Shown here in pieces: positions 5,701-10,468 of a DNA stretch of 10,468 nt. Source of the stretch: Verrucomicrobiales bacterium (GTDB lineage Bacteria > Verrucomicrobiota > Verrucomicrobiia > Limisphaerales > UBA11320); contig DMJJ01000313.1 of assembly GCA_003452185.1 (NCBI GenBank), forward strand, positions 1 to 10,468, given 5' to 3'. Every line of letters begins with the position of its first letter. Position 1 is the first letter of the stretch. Made by a program: the position numbers and the translations under genes. The notes under the pieces are model-generated. The model was not told where the DNA came from, made no database searches, and saw only the letters and a program-made list of their open reading frames with translations.

Positions 5701-7194
5701 TCACCGGAGGGGATCCGCCACCGGGACCCCCTGCTCCCCGCGGAAGGCATGCAGGTGGCCCTCCGTCCGGATGAAGAGCGTCCCATCAAGAATCGCGGGG
5801 GTCGCCAGCACCGGCTCCCCCAGCGGATTTCGAGCCAGCACCTCGAGCGCCTCTCCGGCCCGGTACACCACCACCACCCCCTGCTGCGAGGCGACGCAGA
5901 TCTTCCCGGCCGCAGCCACGGGCGAAGAGTAGTAATCCCCAAGCGCCCCAAGACGCTCCTCCTGGTAGAACGCCCTGCCCGTCGATGCGTCCAGGCAGGA
6001 GGCCAGACCACCATTCCGCACCAGGTAGAGACGGCCGTCGTAATACAAAGGAGAGGGAACATACGGAAGCCCCCGCGTGGCCCGCCACTCGACATGGGTC
6101 GCGGTGACATCCCCCCGGCCGTCGGGGCGGACGGCGAGCGCGATGTTCCTCGACTCGTCGAAAATCCGGGCGATGGTGTCGTACTCTGCACGGGTGAGCA
6201 CCCCATCCTTGTTGGCATCGATGTAGGCGAAGTGCTGCCGGGCGGGCCCCGGAGGGGCTTCCTCCCGGGACAACCGCCCATCCTTGTCCGTGTCCCCCAG
6301 CTCGAGGAGTTTGTCGAACTCAGGCATCCGTGGAACGCCGGAACCCGAGGTCCACCCCGCGACATAGATCCGCCCATTCCCTCCCACCGGGGAGCTGACC
6401 ATCTCGTTGGGCAGCCCGCGGACGCTCCATCGTTCGAGACCCGTGGCCAGCGTGTAGGAGACGAGGCGCAGGGTGCCGGGAACGACAAGTTGATCGGGGC
6501 TCTCCGGAGGCCAGGGAAGCGGCGTGGCGAAACCACGCCGGAACCCCGGGCGGTCGCTTTTCCAGACGGTGCTGCCGTCGCGGGGATCGACCGCGAGGAG
6601 GAAGGAGCCGGTGTCCTGATCCGAGTTGAGAATCACCAGACCGCCGGCCACGACCGGGGAGGTCCCGGCTCCGTGCTGGGTCACCGGGATCGGCAGCGGC
6701 TTGCGCCAGAGCTCCTTTCCCGCCAGATCGTAGGCCGCGAGGCCGAACGCGCCAAAATAGACAAACACCCGCCCCCCTTCGACCGCCGGGGTCGCGGTAG
6801 CCGGGTTCCCAAGCTGAGCTCCGTGCTCAATCCTGCCGGGGTCGAGATCCCGCCTCCAAAGCAATTCCCCCCTCCCCTGGTCGAGGCAGAAAGTCGCCAG
6901 CTTTCCCTCGGAGTAGCCGGTGAGGAAGATCCTCCCCCCGCGGATAGCCGGGGAGGAATGCCCCGGCAGGGTCGGCACCGACCAGAGGAGGTTCGACCCC
7001 GGTCCGAAGTGGGTCGGGAAGTCGGAGGCCCCGATCCCGGAGCCGTGGGGACCCCGGAACCGGGGCCATCCTGCATCGTCGTCGCGGACGGGGCTGGGGC
7101 CGGGAGCGGCGGCCGACGAGAAGAGGGAGAGGCACAACAGGAACAGGGGGAGACTCTCACCTCCACCGCTCGATGGCCTGGCAAGTCGTGTCAC
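5701..7194 (-). CDS. Secreted PQQ-like beta-propeller protein with inserted EF-hand pair
   Basis: The product is 497 aa from a GTG start. The N-terminus has an apparent signal peptide (LPLFLLCLSLFSSAAAPGPSP at about 15-35), followed by WPRFRGPHGSGI (43-54), a signature of secreted PQQ-type propellers in Planctomycetota and Verrucomicrobiota. Repeated strand patterns such as HSSPAIRGGRIF, TATPAVEGGRVFVY, GTSPVVAGGLVILN, SSPVGGNGRIYV, YSSPVAAAGKICV and LATPAILDGTLFI mark about seven to eight blades. A calcium-binding EF-hand pair interrupts the propeller: D301-D303-D305-G-x-L-x3-E312, and D326-N328-D330-G-x-L-x3-E337. The dehydrogenase catalytic residues of true quinoproteins are not apparent, so a structural or binding role like BamB is likelier than alcohol oxidation. 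The Shine-Dalgarno is weak. An in-frame TGA 21 bp upstream, which is the transposase stop, limits any extension. This is the last gene of the minus-strand series. Confidence 0.88.
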   Translation of the reverse strand: MTRLARPSSGGGESLPLFLLCLSLFSSAAAPGPSPVRDDDAGWPRFRGPHGSGIGASDFPTHFGPGSNLLWSVPTLPGHSSPAIRGGRIFLTGYSEGKLATFCLDQGRGELLWRRDLDPGRIEHGAQLGNPATATPAVEGGRVFVYFGAFGLAAYDLAGKELWRKPLPIPVTQHGAGTSPVVAGGLVILNSDQDTGSFLLAVDPRDGSTVWKSDRPGFRRGFATPLPWPPESPDQLVVPGTLRLVSYTLATGLERWSVRGLPNEMVSSPVGGNGRIYVAGWTSGSGVPRMPEFDKLLELGDTDKDGRLSREEAPPGPARQHFAYIDANKDGVLTRAEYDTIARIFDESRNIALAVRPDGRGDVTATHVEWRATRGLPYVPSPLYYDGRLYLVRNGGLASCLDASTGRAFYQEERLGALGDYYSSPVAAAGKICVASQQGVVVVYRAGEALEVLARNPLGEPVLATPAILDGTLFIRTEGHLHAFRGEQGVPVADPLR

Positions 7195-7215
7195 GGGCGA
7201 ATCAGTTCCCGGAGG

Positions 7216-8340
7216 TCAATCCCATCCCGGCTCAACCGTGAACCCGCCGGGATCCGCAGCCTCGGGGGAGGGCGGAAGCGGAGCGGCGGGACGCGGGGTG
7301 GGAGCCGCCGCGGGCCTCGGGGAGGAGGGAAGTGGCGACGTGGCAGGCTTGCTGAAGACACCGGAGGGATCGGCCTTCCGCGGGGCGAAAACCCCTCGAG
7401 ACGCGGCAGCGGAGGCCCCGGCACCCGAGGCGAGAGCGTTTCGCAGGGTGTTGCGGCTCCCCATGTGGAGACGGGCAGCAATCCAGGTCAGCGGAAGAGT
7501 GGTCTCCTTGCGGATCTGACGCGCGATGGCGAGCTTTCCAGGATCGGTCTTCAGCATCGTGGCCAGCTCCGCCTCCGACCACCCGCGCGCCGCGAGTTCC
7601 CGCGCGATGAGCTTCTCGGCATGCTCCTCAACCGAGGCGCGCCAGACCACCCCGGCCTGCGACCCCGGCTCGGTCCCCTCATGAAGCTGCTCGAGGAGCT
7701 TTTTCCGAAATCCTTCCCCCCCGACGCACCAACCGCTCCGCCACGCCTGCCAGAGCTCGTCGGTGCCACTGGTGCGACGCTCCTCCGTCCGGTCGCGAAA
7801 CTTGTTCCGACCCGCGACGTCATCCGCCAGCCCGGCATCGCGGAACACCGGGGCGGTATCGAGCCAGACGGGGCGGGCGACCGCGGGTCGCAGGTATTCC
7901 GGATAGCTGCTCCACCCGAACGCCTGAAGTGGCTGGCCTGGCACCACGAGCCCGGCCCGCGCAGCGTTGAGATGGATGTAATCCGCCGCCCCGGCCACCC
8001 CCCCCGGGAACCCGGGGTCGATCATCTGCGACTTGTAGCGCCCGCTGAACAGGTGTCCGCAGGTGCGATGCCGCCGGTTGAACCGCGCGGTGTAGGTCCC
8101 AAGAAACCATTTCATCCCCTCGACCAGATTTGGCTTCGGGGTGGTGAGCAGCATGTGGAAGTGGTCGGAGAGAAGGGAGAAGGCGAGCACCTTCCAGCCG
8201 GTTTTGCCGCACGCCTCGGAAAGCGTCTCGATGAATCGGGCGCGATCCACGTCATCCCGGACGATGGCCTCGCGCCGGTCGCCCCGGCTCAGGAGGTGGT
8301 ATAAGGCGCCTGGGAATTGGATGCGGAGCTTCCGTGCCAC
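7216..8340 (-). CDS. REP-associated tyrosine transposase (RAYT), IS200/IS605-like Y1 family
   Basis: The product is 374 aa from a GTG at 8340. This start gives VARKLRIQFPGALYH, matching the usual family opening (M-x-RKLRI), and is preferred over a TTG at 8376. The HUH nickase motif is HFH (60-62, in LLSDHFHMLL). The catalytic tyrosine is Y121 in ADYIHLNAARAGL, aligning with Tyr115 of E. coli RayT. GHLFSGRYK (95-103) is also typical. Family members usually have NHFH and NPVRAGL; here D and A replace N and P. A C-terminal helical region (about 238-301, with WIAARLHMGSRNTLRNAL) resembles the helix-turn-helix seen in long RAYTs. The last 70 or so residues are Pro/Ala/Ser-rich and unlike the family. 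RAYTs are usually single-copy host-fixed genes acting on palindromic REP DNA rather than selfish IS elements. No target duplication or IS end is visible. The gene is 85 bp after the aminotransferase on the same strand. Confidence 0.9.
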   Translation of the reverse strand: MARKLRIQFPGALYHLLSRGDRREAIVRDDVDRARFIETLSEACGKTGWKVLAFSLLSDHFHMLLTTPKPNLVEGMKWFLGTYTARFNRRHRTCGHLFSGRYKSQMIDPGFPGGVAGAADYIHLNAARAGLVVPGQPLQAFGWSSYPEYLRPAVARPVWLDTAPVFRDAGLADDVAGRNKFRDRTEERRTSGTDELWQAWRSGWCVGGEGFRKKLLEQLHEGTEPGSQAGVVWRASVEEHAEKLIARELAARGWSEAELATMLKTDPGKLAIARQIRKETTLPLTWIAARLHMGSRNTLRNALASGAGASAAASRGVFAPRKADPSGVFSKPATSPLPSSPRPAAAPTPRPAAPLPPSPEAADPGGFTVEPGWD

Positions 8341-8350
8341 GCGCGGAGCA

Positions 8351-8399
8351 TGCCGTTGCAACCGGCACCCTGTCAATGGTCCGCACCGACCCCCGGGGG
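8351..8399. repeat. Palindrome cluster upstream of the RAYT gene
   Basis: The spacer between the aminotransferase and RAYT genes is dense in dyads. TGCCG (8351-8355) pairs with CGGCA (8363-8367) around GTTGCAAC (8355-8362), itself a perfect 8-bp palindrome. CCCCCGGGGG (8390-8399) is a perfect 10-bp palindrome. REP sequences recognised by RAYTs are short palindromes near the gene, so these are candidates, but I cannot show repetition from one window. Confidence 0.35.
8371..8376 (-). promoter_or_regulatory. Possible -35 box TTGACA for the RAYT gene
   Basis: The minus strand reads TTGACA at 8376-8371, a perfect sigma-70 -35 consensus. The best hexamer 18 bp downstream is CATGCT, a poor -10, so the promoter is weakly supported. 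The TTG inside it is in frame with the RAYT and could be mistaken for a start codon. With this reading the transcript would begin close to the GTG at 8340, giving a nearly leaderless message. Confidence 0.25.
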
Positions 8400-8403
8400 C
8401 TCA

Positions 8404-8424
8404 CCCCTCCGCAGGCGAAAGGGG
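8404..8424 (-). terminator. Weak hairpin after the aminotransferase stop
   Basis: CCCCT (8404-8408) pairs with AGGGG (8420-8424) across an 11-nt loop, immediately beyond the aminotransferase stop at 8426-8428. The stem is short and no U-tract follows, so strong termination is unlikely and read-through into the RAYT gene is plausible. Confidence 0.25.
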
Positions 8425-8425
8425 A

Positions 8426-9514
8426 TCAGAGCTGCTTCATCGCCCCGTCGAGCGCGGCGTAGAGCTGGGCCATCGTCGCCTCGGTCTCATCCCCCATGTT
8501 GGAGAGACGGAAGGTGGTTCCCTTGATTTTCCCGTATCCCCCATCGATGAGGAAGCCCTGGTCCTTGACCAGCTTTTGGAGCTTGGCGACATCGACGGTA
8601 CGGCCGCCGGGCTTGGCCCCGTTGTTGACGCAGGTGAGGGTGACCGACTCGTAGCCCGCCTCAGGGAAGAGGGTGAAGCCGTGTCCTGCGGCCCACTGGC
8701 GGGTCTGGGTGGCGAGCTTCAGGTGCCGCGCGTAGCGGGCCTCAAGGCCCTCGGCGAAGAAGTCCTCGAGCTTGGAGGCGAGGGCGTACACATGGCCGAT
8801 GCTCGGGGTGCTCGGAGTCATGCTCTCGGCGGCGTTCTTCTGGAACTCGACGAAGTCAAAGTAGTACCCGCGATCCTTGGCCGTGGCGGCCTTGGCGAGC
8901 GCCGCCGGCGAACAGGTGAACACGGTCAGGCCGGGAGGCAGGGCAAAGGCCTTCTGGGTGCCGGCGAGAAGGACGTCGATCCCAAGCTCGTCGAACTTGA
9001 TGGGAAGCGCGGTCATGGAGCTCACCGCATCGACGATGAACATGACGTCGGGGAACTTCTGTTTCAGCGCGGCGATCTCCGCCAGGGGGCTCATCGTCCC
9101 AGTGGAAGTCTCGTTGTGGATGAGCGTCAGGGCATCGAACTGCCCGGTGGCGAGCCGCTTCTCGATCTCCGAGGCCCGGATCGGCGAGCCCCACGGCACC
9201 TGGAGGCCATCGGCCTCCTTCCCGCAGCGGCGCGAGACATCGAGCCACTTGTCGGAGAAGGCACCACACATGCAGTTGAGCACCTTCTTGGCGGTCAGGT
9301 TGCGGATCGCCCCCTCCATCACCCCCCAGGCCGAGGAGGTGGAGAGGTACACCAGCTGCCGGGTCGAGAGCAGTGTCTGGAGCTGTGGCTGCATCCGGGC
9401 ATAGAGGTCCTTGAACCCCTGGCCGCGGTGGCCGATCATGGGGGAACAGAACGCCCGAAACGTCTTCTCGCTGACCTCGACAGGACCCGGAATGTGCAAC
9501 TTCACGTGTTTCAT
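8426..9514 (-). CDS. Class V PLP-dependent aminotransferase, alanine-glyoxylate/serine type
   Basis: The product is 362 aa from an ATG at 9514 and looks cytosolic. It matches the fold type I, class V alanine-glyoxylate/serine-pyruvate aminotransferase family in length and motifs. The opening is KLHIPGPVEVSE, where the family has GPxxV. GHRGQGF (28-34), STSSAWGVMEGA (58-69) binding cofactor phosphate, and HNETSTG (133-139) follow. D162 in VDAVSS pairs with the pyridine nitrogen, K188 in GTQKAF is the Schiff-base lysine, and R336 in TFRLSNMG should bind the substrate carboxylate. It moves an amino group between a small amino acid (serine, alanine or phosphoserine) and glyoxylate or another keto acid; which one cannot be read from sequence. 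It is not a cysteine desulfurase, because the catalytic-cysteine loop is absent. It lies 21 bp after nadB on the same strand, implying co-transcription. The Shine-Dalgarno is weak. Confidence 0.9.
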   Translation of the reverse strand: MKHVKLHIPGPVEVSEKTFRAFCSPMIGHRGQGFKDLYARMQPQLQTLLSTRQLVYLSTSSAWGVMEGAIRNLTAKKVLNCMCGAFSDKWLDVSRRCGKEADGLQVPWGSPIRASEIEKRLATGQFDALTLIHNETSTGTMSPLAEIAALKQKFPDVMFIVDAVSSMTALPIKFDELGIDVLLAGTQKAFALPPGLTVFTCSPAALAKAATAKDRGYYFDFVEFQKNAAESMTPSTPSIGHVYALASKLEDFFAEGLEARYARHLKLATQTRQWAAGHGFTLFPEAGYESVTLTCVNNGAKPGGRTVDVAKLQKLVKDQGFLIDGGYGKIKGTTFRLSNMGDETEATMAQLYAALDGAMKQL

Positions 9515-9535
9515 ATGACCAAAGAGGAAAAGGTT

Positions 9536-10468
9536 TCAGACACTCCCCGCGCACGCAAGCGGAGTTTTGCCGGAAACCAGGGTGTCGCGGTGAGCCCAGG
9601 CGGGGTCGGCCTGCGGGAAATCGAGATTGTAGTGAAGTCCGCGGCTCTCCGGACGCTGGAGAGCGCAGGCGATGATCAGCTCGGCGGCGGTCGCGATGTT
9701 GCGAAGCTCCAGCAGGTCGGTGGTGACGATGAAATCCCAGTAATAATCCTGGATCTCCTCCTGCAGGTTGGCAATCCGCTTCTGCGCCCGCTGCAACCGC
9801 TTGCGGGTCCGGACAATGCCGACGTAGTCCCACATCAGGCGGCGGATCTCGTCCCAGTTGTGCGACACCACGACCAGCTCGTCGGCGTTGGCGGCCTTGC
9901 CCGACTGCCAGGCCGGGATGGCCACCTCGGCCGGAGGGGGAGGATCCACCCGCAACCGCTCCGCCACCCGGTGCGCGCAGACCACGGCCTCCAGCAGGGA
10001 GTTGCTGGCCAGACGGTTCGCCCCGTGCAGCCCGGTGCAAGCCACCTCCCCGATCGCGTATAGGCCGGCGATCCCGGTCTCGCCATCAATGTTGGTCAAC
10101 ACGCCGCCGCACTGATAATGGGCGGCGGGCACCACCGGGATCGGCTCCTTGGTGATGTCGATCCCGTAGGAGAGACAGGTGCGATAGATGTTTGGGAAAC
10201 GGTCGATGATGAACGGGGCCGGCTTGTGCGTAATGTCGAGCAGGACGAAGTCGGCCCCCGTCCGCTTCATCTCACCGTCAATCGCCCGGGCAACGACATC
10301 GCGTGGGGCAAGCGACTTCAACGGGTGATGCCGGTCCATGAACTCCACCCCCTCCACACTCCGCAGGATCCCCCCCTCACCCCGCACGGCCTCGGAGATG
10401 AGGAACGACTTGGCCTTGGGGTGGTAGAGACAGGTGGGATGAAACTGGATGAACTCCATGTTGGCCAC
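9536..10468 (-). CDS. nadB: L-aspartate oxidase NadB, C-terminal 310 residues, 5' end outside the window
   Basis: The reading frame enters from the right edge, so the FAD-binding N-terminus is missing from view. The first visible codon (GTG) is internal, not a start. The visible part follows E. coli NadB closely: NMEFIQFHPT (3-12), SEAVRGEGG (25-33), LAPRDVVARAID (53-64), VVPAAHYQCGGV (112-123), GLYAIGEVACTGLHGANRLASN (135-156), HNWDEIRRLMWDYVGIVR (203-220) and LLELRN (252-257). These include the capping domain, the substrate-binding His and Arg residues and the C-terminal helical domain. The enzyme oxidises L-aspartate to iminoaspartate with FAD, and NadA then makes quinolinate for NAD. The LHGANRLASNSLLE segment and the helical domain support NadB rather than succinate dehydrogenase or fumarate reductase flavoprotein. 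The stop at 9536 is 21 bp before the aminotransferase start. nadA and nadC are not in the window. Confidence 0.95.
   Translation of the reverse strand: MANMEFIQFHPTCLYHPKAKSFLISEAVRGEGGILRSVEGVEFMDRHHPLKSLAPRDVVARAIDGEMKRTGADFVLLDITHKPAPFIIDRFPNIYRTCLSYGIDITKEPIPVVPAAHYQCGGVLTNIDGETGIAGLYAIGEVACTGLHGANRLASNSLLEAVVCAHRVAERLRVDPPPPAEVAIPAWQSGKAANADELVVVSHNWDEIRRLMWDYVGIVRTRKRLQRAQKRIANLQEEIQDYYWDFIVTTDLLELRNIATAAELIIACALQRPESRGLHYNLDFPQADPAWAHRDTLVSGKTPLACAGSV

Noticed and set aside
5701..7194. A true PQQ-dependent alcohol dehydrogenase
   Set aside because: The protein is shorter than typical dehydrogenases, is interrupted by EF-hands, and shows neither the adjacent-cysteine pair nor a cytochrome CxxCH motif.
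5749..8304. A plus-strand open frame of 851 codons, the longest complete frame in the window
   Set aside because: It lies antisense across both the propeller and the RAYT genes, which have clear family motifs on the minus strand. Its translation is Arg/Gly/Pro/Glu-rich with no domain pattern, as expected for an antisense frame in G+C-rich DNA.
8341..8376. TTG at 8376 as the RAYT start
   Set aside because: Family proteins begin at the RKLRI segment, which follows the GTG at 8340. The extra 12 residues are unconserved, and the TTG is part of a TTGACA that reads better as a -35 box.
7195..8425. A complete IS200/IS605 insertion sequence
   Set aside because: No TnpB gene, left/right end hairpins with target site or duplicated copy can be seen; the protein belongs to the RAYT group, which is usually not a self-mobile IS.
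8426..9514. NifS/IscS-type cysteine desulfurase next to nadB
   Set aside because: The motifs (HNETSTG, GTQKAF, TFRLSNMG) are of the alanine-glyoxylate aminotransferase type, and the desulfurase catalytic-cysteine loop is missing.
8141..10063. A plus-strand open frame of 640 codons
   Set aside because: It is antisense to the RAYT start, the aminotransferase and nadB. Its low-complexity composition and lack of motifs mark it as a shadow.
1..10468. CRISPR array, tRNA, rRNA, riboswitch or phage-defence island
   Set aside because: No regularly spaced repeats, cloverleaf or rRNA-like segments, or defence-associated gene pairs were seen; the genes are alternating single units plus a nad-linked series.

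Overview
This is a G+C-rich bacterial window, roughly two-thirds G+C by eye. It carries seven protein genes and no recognisable RNA gene, CRISPR array, prophage or complete insertion sequence. The gene content fits Verrucomicrobiota, or less likely Planctomycetota: a VIT/VWA protein, a secreted PQQ-type propeller starting with the WPRFRGP signature, a vanadium-haloperoxidase-like PAP2 protein, and a RAYT transposase with the long C-terminal domain common in those phyla. The phylum is an inference from family resemblance, not a phylogenetic result.

Layout. (1) Positions 1-1825, minus: a secreted VIT + von Willebrand A protein that runs off the left edge. (2) Positions 1826-2222: a divergent spacer of about 400 bp. 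(3) Positions 2223-3716, plus: an exported vanadium-dependent haloperoxidase/acid-phosphatase-like enzyme with all vanadate-pocket residues. (4) Positions 3747-3781: a strong hairpin between convergent genes. (5) Positions 3789-4745, minus: a metallo-beta-lactamase-fold hydrolase. (6) Positions 4746-4981: a second divergent spacer with two adjacent palindromes. (7) Positions 4982-5659, plus: a SAM methyltransferase resembling phospholipid N-methyltransferases. (8) Positions 5701-10468, minus: a co-directional series read from the right edge as nadB (its 5' end outside the window), a class V aminotransferase of the alanine-glyoxylate type, a RAYT transposase, and a secreted PQQ-like beta-propeller with an inserted EF-hand pair.

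How the genes relate. Only nadB and the aminotransferase, 21 bp apart, look like a real two-gene operon. The transposase and propeller genes follow on the same strand and in the same reading frame as each other, so partial co-transcription is possible. The left half is made of single genes in alternating orientation (divergent, convergent, divergent, convergent), which argues against one shared pathway. Three products have an apparent signal peptide, suggesting investment in envelope or periplasmic functions.

I see no convincing new multi-gene system. The points most worth a second look are the RAYT with its Pro/Ala-rich tail and the palindrome cluster upstream of it, the paired palindromes in the methyltransferase leader, the EF-hand insertion in the propeller, the hairpin at 3747-3781, and the four-codon leader cistron overlapping the haloperoxidase start.
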